A DNA stretch of 10,172 nucleotides from JBFHRB01 sp041591915 (GTDB lineage Bacteria; Actinomycetota; Nitriliruptoria; Nitriliruptorales; Nitriliruptoraceae): assembly GCA_041591915.1 (NCBI GenBank), contig JBFHRB010000116.1, positions 1-10,172 on the forward strand. Reading direction: 5' to 3'. A program made the position numbers and the translations under genes. Position 1 is the stretch's first letter, and the number at the start of each line of letters is the position of its first letter. Of the stretch, positions 1 to 5,405 are shown one piece after another. Below the pieces are notes generated by a model, which saw only the letters and a list, made by a program, of their open reading frames with translations, was not told the origin of the DNA and ran no database searches.

Positions 1-573
1 CATCTCCTCCCAGAGCTGGGCCGGGGTGGCCCGGCGCGAGTAGCGCTTGAAGAGGCGCTCGCGCCCCGGGAACGGTGTCGCGAAGACGCCGAGCCGGACC
101 TTCTCGGTGTTGATGTCGCGCAACGAGTCGACCGGCGAGGCTGGGAACGCGGGGGCGACGAGGACCAGTCGCTGCACGAGGATCGGATCCTCGGCGGCGA
201 CCATCGTCGCGACCATGCCGCCCATCGAGTTGCCGTAGAGGACGACCTGGTCCCAGCCGAGCTTGCGGCACAGGGCACGTACGAACCGGACCTGGTTGCG
301 GATCGTCGCGGCTCGCCGCGTCGGGGGCTCGGTCTCGCCGAAGCCCGGCAGGTCGACCGCGGCGGTGGGCCCGAAGCGCGAGAGATCCGCGAGGTTCTCG
401 AGCCAGTTGGTCGCCGCCCCGCCGAGGCCGTGGACGAACAGGTGGGGCAGTCCGTCCTCGGCGCCGGGCGCCCCGTGGTGGCGAAGCAGGCGCACCTGGG
501 TGCCAGCCACGTCGACGACGTCGGTGACGACGCCGGACCAGCGGGGATGCAGCGCACCCCAGTCCTGCTGCAC
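1..573 (-). CDS. Alpha/beta-fold hydrolase, 3' part cut off by the window edge
   Basis: The first 191 codons of an alpha/beta hydrolase are present. They read leftward and leave the window without a stop. I chose the GTG at 571-573 because a GAGG sits 5 nt upstream and no in-frame ATG exists before the conserved part. Visible motifs are the oxyanion-hole HGLGG (residues 48-52), the strand/turn DLPGFGET (about 74-81), and the nucleophile elbow GNSMG (114-118, Ser116). The catalytic acid and histidine would lie beyond the window. The segment after residue 140 looks like the start of a cap region. The family hydrolyses ester, epoxide, C-C or haloalkane bonds, and the substrate cannot be told from this fragment. 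No signal peptide is seen, so it is probably cytoplasmic. It follows the 89-residue protein by 37 nt on the same strand, so the two are probably co-transcribed. Confidence 0.88.
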   Translation of the reverse strand, partial: MQQDWGALHPRWSGVVTDVVDVAGTQVRLLRHHGAPGAEDGLPHLFVHGLGGAATNWLENLADLSRFGPTAAVDLPGFGETEPPTRRAATIRNQVRFVRALCRKLGWDQVVLYGNSMGGMVATMVAAEDPILVQRLVLVAPAFPASPVDSLRDINTEKVRLGVFATPFPGRERLFKRYSRRATPAQLWEEM

Positions 574-610
574 GCGTGCCTCGAGGTCGGGGGAAGAAGG
601 CCCCGCAAGG

Positions 611-880
611 CTACTCGGCGGCCGCAGCCTCGAGGCCGAGGCCCGACTCGATGGCCTGCGTCACGGAGGTGGCGAGCTTGACCTGCCAGTCGAGCACCGC
701 GCCGGCGACGTCACGGCTCGTCGCGACGAGCGCGTTGGGGCGGACGGGGGCCGGGACGCTGGCCGCCTCGAGGGTCGGCTCCACCCGCTCGGCGAACGTC
801 TCGGCCGTCTGGAAGGCGGCGCTGGTGATCAGGCGCGCGACGCCGAAGCCCTTCAGGGTGAGGTCGGTCAGGGTCCCCAT
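611..880 (-). CDS. 89-residue protein of unknown function, upstream of the hydrolase
   Basis: I do not recognise this protein. It starts at an ATG with GAGGA 7 nt upstream and ends at TAG. It is alanine-, threonine- and valine-rich, with two predicted helical stretches (about residues 5-32 and 53-82) around a proline-containing linker (PAPVRP, 43-48). It has no cysteine, no signal peptide and no clear membrane segment. The helices look amphipathic, which would suit a small lipid- or granule-surface protein such as a phasin, but I see no sequence motif that proves this. Its position directly before an alpha/beta hydrolase, behind an operator-like repeat, suggests the pair is regulated together. 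The good ribosome binding site and the position in a gene pair support it being real. Confidence 0.75.
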   Translation of the reverse strand: MGTLTDLTLKGFGVARLITSAAFQTAETFAERVEPTLEAASVPAPVRPNALVATSRDVAGAVLDWQVKLATSVTQAIESGLGLEAAAAE

Positions 881-934
881 GGTGGTGTCCTCGTGGGAGG
901 CGGTGACCGTGTCGGCGGCCCCGCGGTCGGGAGT

Positions 935-961
935 GCTTGCTGAATGCTAACTCTAGCAAGC
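935..961. promoter_or_regulatory. 27-nt inverted repeat, probable operator
   Basis: Perfect 7-nt arms, GCTTGCT (935-941) and AGCAAGC (955-961), are separated by 13 nt. A second, nested dyad lies inside: TGCTA (945-949) and TAGCA (954-958). The site is more AT-rich than its surroundings. It lies in the 185-nt gap between the leftward 89-residue gene and the rightward 112-residue gene, and it covers the -10 of the proposed leftward promoter. Size, spacing and placement fit a dimeric repressor site such as those of TetR-family regulators. No regulator gene is present in the window, so the binding protein is unknown. Confidence 0.55.
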
Positions 962-978
962 GGCTGGGCGGCGAACAA
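950..978 (-). promoter_or_regulatory. Candidate leftward promoter for the 89-residue protein/hydrolase pair
   Basis: On the minus strand, TTGTTC (973-978) and TAGAGT (950-955) are spaced by exactly 17 nt. The -10 has the TANNNT form common in actinomycetes, while the -35 matches consensus only in its first three bases. The -10 lies within the inverted repeat at 935-961. A transcript from here would have a leader of about 60 nt before the ATG at 880. Confidence 0.4.
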
Positions 979-1010
979 GGGTCAGTGCCCGTCCAGTCAG
1001 GTCGTCCGCG

Positions 1011-1039
1011 TTGCACCGAGCCGAAGGCTGCGCCACTGT
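1011..1039 (+). promoter_or_regulatory. Weak candidate promoter for the 112-residue protein gene
   Basis: TTGCAC (1011-1016) and CACTGT (1034-1039) are 17 nt apart and would place a start about 20 nt before the ATG at 1066. The -35 is good and the -10 is poor. This is suggestive only. Confidence 0.25.
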
Positions 1040-1065
1040 GGTCGTGGACGCAGGAGGACACGACG

Positions 1066-1404
1066 ATGATGCTGGACGCCCACGGCGCAAGCGATGCCGA
1101 ACGACTCGCGACGGACATCCTCGAGGACCTCGCGGAGCGGGGCTACGACGCCGATCTCGAGATCGTCGCGGGGCCGGCCATCGGTCGCATCGGCACCGGC
1201 GAGCGCTGGTCGATCGGCGACGCGGTCATCGACGAGGTGCATCGACTCGAGGGCGACACGAACCCCGACGACGAGGAGGACATACTCGCCATCTCCATCC
1301 CCACCGCGGACGTGCGCGGCACGACGTCCGTCCCGGTCGGCGCGAACGTCCCCGGGCACATCGCCGAGGCACTGCGCGCGATGGCGACCAACCGAAGAAC
1401 GTGA
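1066..1404 (+). CDS. Acidic 112-residue protein of unknown function
   Basis: I do not recognise this protein. The reading frame is open further upstream to a TTG at 937. However, the ATG at 1066 has a strong AGGAGG (1052-1057) at 8-nt spacing and is the likely start. The extra upstream codons would also run through the operator-like repeat. The protein is rich in Asp and Glu, with a cluster at residues 64-72 (DTNPDDEED), and begins with a helical segment (about 8-27). The middle (31-60) and end (74-95) look like beta strands with a terminal helix. There is no signal peptide, membrane segment or cysteine. It is probably a small cytoplasmic alpha/beta protein. The lipoprotein gene follows after 50 nt and may be co-transcribed. 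Confidence 0.72.
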   Translation: MMLDAHGASDAERLATDILEDLAERGYDADLEIVAGPAIGRIGTGERWSIGDAVIDEVHRLEGDTNPDDEEDILAISIPTADVRGTTSVPVGANVPGHIAEALRAMATNRRT

Positions 1405-1454
1405 GACGGCGTCCCACCCGGCAACGCAAGAGTCGGCGACGGAAGGCGGAGCGG

Positions 1455-1982
1455 GTGAACGCGCGAGCGGTGGCAGTCATCGTCGGGGTCGCCATGTCGC
1501 TGTCGGCGTGTGCCGGCGGCGCGACGGAAGGGACCAGTCCCGGCCCCGAGGCGGTTGGCCCGCAGGCCACGCCAGAGGTCGATGACGGCGGCCCGACCGA
1601 GGAGGTCGTGTTCGCGCGCTTCGGTGGGCTCTGCGTGGACGGCGCCTGCCGATTCGAACTGACACTGTCCGACGACGGCAGCTGGACCCTGACCGAGCAG
1701 CTGCAGCCAGCCGGCGACGGCGCGATCGCCGCGGCCGACGCGCTCGCCCTCATCGAGGCGGTCGATGCCGCCTGGGACGAGCTCAGCGCCCAGGACTTCA
1801 CCGGCACCTGCCCCACCGCCTACGACGGGCAGGAGCTGATCCTGCTGCGCTCGACCTACCCGAACGACCCGCTCGCCGACGCGGACCGGCGCACGACGTC
1901 GTCGTGCCGTTTCGTGTGGCCCGACGCGCCGACGCAGGCACTGCGCGAAGCCGTGAGGTCAGCCGGTCTGCCCGACTGGTGA
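1455..1982 (+). CDS. Small secreted lipoprotein of unknown function
   Basis: The start is the GTG at 1455, preceded by GGAAGG at 8-nt spacing. It places a short basic N-region (Arg4), a hydrophobic stretch and a lipobox LSAC (residues 16-19) in the right order, so Cys19 should be lipidated after signal peptidase II cleavage. A low-complexity linker rich in Gly, Pro, Thr and Glu (20-49) then tethers a folded domain of about 125 residues. This domain has four cysteines (60, 65, 119, 151), possibly two disulfides, and a strand motif CRFELTLSDDGSWTL near 65-79. It should sit on the outer face of the cytoplasmic membrane. I do not recognise the domain, and substrate binding or inhibition are both possible. 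Its stop lies 3 nt from the stop of the convergent DUF255 gene. Confidence 0.82.
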   Translation: MNARAVAVIVGVAMSLSACAGGATEGTSPGPEAVGPQATPEVDDGGPTEEVVFARFGGLCVDGACRFELTLSDDGSWTLTEQLQPAGDGAIAAADALALIEAVDAAWDELSAQDFTGTCPTAYDGQELILLRSTYPNDPLADADRRTTSSCRFVWPDAPTQALREAVRSAGLPDW

Positions 1983-1985
1983 CCC

Positions 1986-4034
1986 TCAGCCGAGCGACGC
2001 GGCCAGATCGTCCGCGCTCGTGACGGGTCGCTCGCAGACGAAGTCCCGGCAGACGTAGGCCGCCGCGCGGCCGTCGACCTCGGAGCGGTGGGCGAGCAGG
2101 GGCACGGCCGCGTCGGTGCCCACCTCGGACGCAGCGCTGATGGCCAGGACGGCGCCCGGACGCGGGCGCTGCCAGAAGCTGGCGACCAGGGCGTCACGCT
2201 GAGCCGGGTCGCTGCCGACGATGGCGACCTCGCGCGGGCCCTGCCGCAGGAACTCGACGACCTGCAGGAGCCAGCCGTACCCGGTCGCGCCGCGCTCGAC
2301 CTGGTGCTGGAAGAGGCGCAGGACCTCCTCGGCCACCTCGCGCCAGCCGTGGTCGCCGGTGTACGCGGCGAGCTTCGCGCCAACCTCGGCCATCACCGAG
2401 TTGCCCGACGGGGTGGCGTTGTCCCACGAGTCCTTGGGCCGGGCGTACAGCGTCTCGGCGTCGTCCGCGGTCTGGAAGAAGCCGCCCGCCTCGTGGTCGT
2501 GGAACCGCTCACGTGCGTCGGTCGCGAGCTCGACGGCCCACGTGAACCAGCCGTCGTCGCCGGTCGCCGCGTACAGCTCGAGGCACGCCGAGGCGAGGTA
2601 CGCGACGTCCTCGAGGAACGCTGGCACGGTCGCGACACCGTCCTTCCAGGTGTGGTGGAGCCGGCCGTCGACGACGAGGTGGTCGCGCAGGAACGCGGCG
2701 GTCTCGACCGCGGCGGCGACGTAGCGCTCCTCCCCCAGCAGCGCCCCGGTGCGAGCGAGGCCGCGGATCGCCAGGGCGTTCCACGAGGTCAGGACCTTGT
2801 CGTCGAGGCCCGGCTCGATGCGCGGGGCGCGGACCGCGAGCAGCACCTGGCGGACGGCGGCGAGCTCCTGCTCGAACTTGTCGACGTCGATGCCGCGCTG
2901 CTCGCAGAACCGGATCCGGTCGAGGGGCTCGTGGAGGATGTTCGTGTGCTCCCAGTTGCCGTGCTTCTGCACGCCGAAGAACTCGGTGAACCGGTCGGCA
3001 TCGTGGCCCTGGGCGGACACGGCTCCCCGGAACTCGTCGTAGCCCCAGGTGAAGTACTTGCCTTCGACACCCTCGGAGTCGGCGTCGGTCGCCGCGAAGA
3101 AGCCGCCGTCGGGATGGCGGAGGTCGCGCAGCAGGTAGTCGCACGTCATCCGCGCGGTGCGGGCGAAGCGTGGGTCGCCGACCAGCCGGTACGCCTCGGC
3201 GTACGCCGGGGCCAGGAGCGCGTTGTCGTAGAGCATCTTCTCGAAGTGCGGGGCCAGCCACTGCGCGTCGGTCGAGTAGCGGTGGAAGCCGCCGGCGAGC
3301 TGGTCGTGGATCCCGCCCCGCGCCATCGCGTCGAGCGCCATCGCCGCAGCCTGCAGCGCCTCCTTCTCGCCGGTCCGCTGGTGGTGGGCCATCAGGAACG
3401 AGATCGTCATCGCCTGTGGGAACTTCGGGGCACGACCGAAGCCACCGAGCCGACGGTCCCATGCCGCCCCGACCAGCACGCGCGCGGCCGCGTCGGAGAC
3501 GGTGAGGTCCGGCGCGTCGGCGAGCGTCGCGGCGTTGGCCCTCGCGAGGTGCTCGCTGATGGAGGTCGAGGACTCGAGCACCTCGTCACGTCGCGTCTCC
3601 CACGCGTCGTGCAGCGACTCGAGCACCTGCATGAAGCTCGGCAGGCCCGGCCGACCCTCCTTCGGGAAGTACGTGCCGCCGAAGAACGGGCGGCCGTCGT
3701 GATCGGCGAAGACCGTCATGGGCCAGCCACCGTGGCCGGTCATCGCCTGCACGGCGTCCATGTAGACGGCGTCGACGTCGGGGCGCTCCTCGCGGTCGAC
3801 CTTGATGCTGACGAAGCGCTCGTTGAGGTAGGCGGCCGTCGCCTCGTCCTCGAACGACTCGTGCGCCATGACGTGGCACCAGTGGCACGACGAGTAGCCC
3901 ACCGAGATGAAGACCGGCACGTCGCGTTCCCGCGCCTCCTCGAACGCCTGCTCTGACCACGGCACCCAGTCGACCGGGTTGTCAGCGTGTTGCCGCAGGT
4001 AGGGCGAGGACTCGTCGGCGAGGCGGTTCGGCAA
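1986..4034 (-). CDS. Thioredoxin-domain protein of the DUF255 / SPATA20 / YyaL family
   Basis: This is a 682-residue protein, the usual length for the family. The N-terminal DUF255 thioredoxin-like domain carries SPYLRQHADNPVDW (10-23), the redox-type motif CHWC (50-53), KVDREERPDVD (78-88) and GGWPMTVF (102-109). The rest is a six-hairpin glycosidase-like alpha-barrel with FGRAPKFPQ (199-207) and HFEKMLYDNALL (263-274). The C-terminus ends in the family's CxxxxC-type element (Cys662, Cys667) followed by PVTS. Family members include human SPATA20 and Bacillus YyaL. Their biochemical role is not established, and a sugar epimerase or isomerase combined with a redox function has been suggested from fold alone. 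The start is a TTG at 4032-4034, chosen because GGAG lies 8 nt upstream and family proteins begin with this exact sequence. There is no signal peptide, so it is cytoplasmic. Confidence 0.96.
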   Translation of the reverse strand: MPNRLADESSPYLRQHADNPVDWVPWSEQAFEEARERDVPVFISVGYSSCHWCHVMAHESFEDEATAAYLNERFVSIKVDREERPDVDAVYMDAVQAMTGHGGWPMTVFADHDGRPFFGGTYFPKEGRPGLPSFMQVLESLHDAWETRRDEVLESSTSISEHLARANAATLADAPDLTVSDAAARVLVGAAWDRRLGGFGRAPKFPQAMTISFLMAHHQRTGEKEALQAAAMALDAMARGGIHDQLAGGFHRYSTDAQWLAPHFEKMLYDNALLAPAYAEAYRLVGDPRFARTARMTCDYLLRDLRHPDGGFFAATDADSEGVEGKYFTWGYDEFRGAVSAQGHDADRFTEFFGVQKHGNWEHTNILHEPLDRIRFCEQRGIDVDKFEQELAAVRQVLLAVRAPRIEPGLDDKVLTSWNALAIRGLARTGALLGEERYVAAAVETAAFLRDHLVVDGRLHHTWKDGVATVPAFLEDVAYLASACLELYAATGDDGWFTWAVELATDARERFHDHEAGGFFQTADDAETLYARPKDSWDNATPSGNSVMAEVGAKLAAYTGDHGWREVAEEVLRLFQHQVERGATGYGWLLQVVEFLRQGPREVAIVGSDPAQRDALVASFWQRPRPGAVLAISAASEVGTDAAVPLLAHRSEVDGRAAAYVCRDFVCERPVTSADDLAASLG

Positions 4035-4064
4035 CGGGGATGCTCCAAGGGAGGCGGCGGACCG

Positions 4065-4070
4065 AGCCTA
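4065..4070 (-). promoter_or_regulatory. Possible -10 box for the DUF255 gene
   Basis: TAGGCT on the minus strand (TANNNT type) lies about 30 nt before the TTG start. No recognisable -35 is found at 16-18 nt. This is weak evidence for a separate promoter within the 93-nt gap after the acetyltransferase gene. Confidence 0.22.
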
Positions 4071-4088
4071 CGAGGTGGCCGTCGGGAC

Positions 4089-4110
4089 CGAGCCACGGCG
4101 CCGTGGATCG
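4089..4110. repeat. 22-nt near-perfect palindrome between the GNAT and DUF255 genes
   Basis: The central 14 nt (4093-4106, CCACGGCGCCGTGG) are their own reverse complement. The flanking 4 nt on each side pair except for one mismatch (4092/4107). It lies 18 nt after the acetyltransferase stop and about 20 nt upstream of the possible -10 of the DUF255 gene. It may be an operator, or an RNA hairpin protecting or attenuating the transcript. There is no U-tract, so a classical intrinsic terminator is unlikely. Confidence 0.4.
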
Positions 4111-4127
4111 ACCGTCGTGACGGATCG

Positions 4128-4700
4128 CTACCCCTGCAGATCGTTCTCGCGGACGCCGACGACGAACTGGTCCGGTGGCTGGGGCGGGTCGACGCGGTGG
4201 ATGGTCATCCCGAGCTTCTCCATGACCCGCTGCGAGGGCGTGTTGTCGTAGCCCGTCGTGGCGAGGACACGCCCGAGCTGCTCGTGCGTGAACAGGTACT
4301 CCATCAGGGCACGCGCGGCCTCGGTGGCGAACCCCCGCCCACGATGCTGTGGGTCGATCGCCCAGTACAGGCCCACCTCCGCCGTCGCTCGGCCCGGCGC
4401 CCGTGGCGCCATCGCCGGGACGCGGTCGAACGTGTCGAGGTACGGCACGACGCCGACCACGCCGATGATGTCGCCCGTCTGCCTCATGGCCACGGCGCGC
4501 TCGCCGTAGTGCGGTTGCTCGAGGCCCGCGAACATGTCGTAGCCGAGCACGGTCCACTGCAGCCATGGACGGCGCCCCTCGGGCGAGGTGTCGGATCCGT
4601 GGACCCGGTCGAGGACGGCGTTCACATCGACCAGGTCGTCCATCGACAGCTCGCGGACGATCAGCCGCTCCGTCTCCAGCGTCGGGATGCGGCGCGTCAC
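4128..4700 (-). CDS. GNAT acetyltransferase, RimJ/RimL type
   Basis: This 190-residue protein has the typical Acetyltransf_3 (RimJ/RimL) layout. The N-terminal strand reads IPTLETERLIVREL (5-18). The acetyl-CoA pyrophosphate-binding motif A is QHRGRGFATEA (118-128), preceded by the strand EVGLYWAID (108-116). Motif B follows as YDNTPSQRVMEKLGM (151-165), with the conserved Asn153 and Ser156. The family transfers acetyl from acetyl-CoA to protein N-termini or small amines, and the acceptor here is unknown. The frame stays open upstream to 4847. I chose the GTG at 4698-4700 because GGGAGG lies about 9 nt before it, the family start fits, and the upstream extension would be low-complexity and would run into the divergent gene. 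The DUF255 gene follows on the same strand after 93 nt. Confidence 0.92.
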   Translation of the reverse strand: MTRRIPTLETERLIVRELSMDDLVDVNAVLDRVHGSDTSPEGRRPWLQWTVLGYDMFAGLEQPHYGERAVAMRQTGDIIGVVGVVPYLDTFDRVPAMAPRAPGRATAEVGLYWAIDPQHRGRGFATEAARALMEYLFTHEQLGRVLATTGYDNTPSQRVMEKLGMTIHRVDPPQPPDQFVVGVRENDLQG

Positions 4701-4824
4701 GCGGCACCACCTCCCGGGTCGGCTCGGATCGGGCCCGCCTCGACAACGTAGGTGCTGCAGCGGTCGACCGATGGTCCCGCCCGAACCGGATCCCTCGGCC
4801 GGTCGGGGGCGGGCCGGGGCCTCG

Positions 4825-4830
4825 TACGCT
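4825..4830 (+). promoter_or_regulatory. -10 box for a probably leaderless gene
   Basis: TACGCT (TANNNT) ends 6 nt before the ATG at 4837, so transcription would begin at or next to the start codon. No Shine-Dalgarno sequence is present. I see no good -35. Confidence 0.45.
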
Positions 4831-4836
4831 GGGAAC

Positions 4837-5307
4837 ATGACGAGCACGCAACGCTACGAGCACCGCCAGGTCGGCCGGTTCGCGATGGGCCTGCTGGTGA
4901 CCGCGACCGTGGGCGCCCTCGTCGGGGCCGCTCTGGCGGGCGAAGACCTGGGGCTGCGGATCGTGCTCCTGGTCGTCGCGTTGCTCTACCTGGTGCTCGG
5001 GCTGACGTTCGGACGACTGACGGTCACCGTCGACCGCAAGCGCGTGACCGTGGCGTTCGGCAGCGGCTGGCCGCGCCGCGTCATCCCGCTCCACGCCATC
5101 ACCCGGGTCGAGCGGTTCCGAGCCAAGTGGTGGTACGGCTGGGGGATCCGGCGCATCCCGGGCGGCTGGCTCTGGAACGTCGGCGGGTTCGAGGCGGTCC
5201 GACTCCACCTCGACGACGGCCGGACGTTCAGCGTCGGCACGGACGACCCGGAGCACCTCGAGGCGGCCATCGCTGCGGCGATCGCCCCACGCCCGTCGCG
5301 CTACTGA
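4837..5307 (+). CDS. Small membrane protein with a PH-like cytoplasmic domain
   Basis: This 156-residue protein has two hydrophobic helices (about 14-34 and 39-58). They are followed by a soluble domain of alternating strands ending in a helix (138-150), as in bacterial PH-like (bPH) domains. Typical elements are LTVTVDRKRVTVAFG (61-75), IPLHAITRVE (83-92), GWGIR (101-105), and FEAVRLHLDDGRTFSVGTDDPE (118-139). The basic, Trp-rich stretch at 94-113 may lie at the membrane surface. Such proteins are common in actinomycetes and are usually uncharacterised; no enzymatic motif is present. The ATG at 4837 has no ribosome binding site but follows a -10 box by 6 nt, consistent with a leaderless transcript. 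It is divergent from the acetyltransferase gene with 136 nt between the starts. Confidence 0.85.
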   Translation: MTSTQRYEHRQVGRFAMGLLVTATVGALVGAALAGEDLGLRIVLLVVALLYLVLGLTFGRLTVTVDRKRVTVAFGSGWPRRVIPLHAITRVERFRAKWWYGWGIRRIPGGWLWNVGGFEAVRLHLDDGRTFSVGTDDPEHLEAAIAAAIAPRPSRY

Positions 5308-5390
5308 CGGCGAGCCAGGACGGGACAGCGCGTCCGAGCGCGTTGGTGGGCGGTCCGCTGACTGTCCGCATCGGCGAGCTCAGGGGCGCC

Positions 5391-5396
5391 TAGCCT
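5391..5396 (+). promoter_or_regulatory. -10 box for the MFS transporter gene
   Basis: TAGCCT (TANNNT) ends 9 nt before the ATG at 5406, giving a leader of at most a few nucleotides. The start has only a weak AGG before it. No clear -35 is seen. The surrounding 98-nt gap after the PH-like gene holds no clear hairpin or other element. Confidence 0.4.
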
Positions 5397-5405
5397 CGGC
5401 AGGTC

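Noticed and set aside
47..950. Several plus-strand open frames over the hydrolase and the 89-residue gene
   Set aside because: They are Arg/Ser/Gly/Pro-rich products without motifs, opposite to frames with a recognisable hydrolase and good ribosome binding sites.
937..1065. Upstream extension of the 112-residue gene from a TTG at 937
   Set aside because: The extension has no ribosome binding site, runs across the operator-like repeat, and is compositionally unlike the rest. The ATG at 1066 has AGGAGG in front.
2088..3956. 622-codon open frame on the plus strand, antisense to the DUF255 gene
   Set aside because: Its product is low-complexity, Arg/Val/Glu/Gly-rich and matches nothing. The opposite strand encodes a complete known family with intact motifs. 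Long antisense frames are expected at this GC content.
4701..4847. Upstream extension of the acetyltransferase to an ATG at 4847
   Set aside because: The 49 extra residues are Gly/Pro/Arg-rich, not part of the GNAT fold, and would overlap the start of the divergent gene. The GTG at 4700 has a good ribosome binding site.
3982..5256. 424-codon open frame on the minus strand crossing the GNAT and PH-like genes
   Set aside because: It is Arg/Pro/Asp-rich nonsense, overlaps two real genes in other frames, and has no supporting motif.
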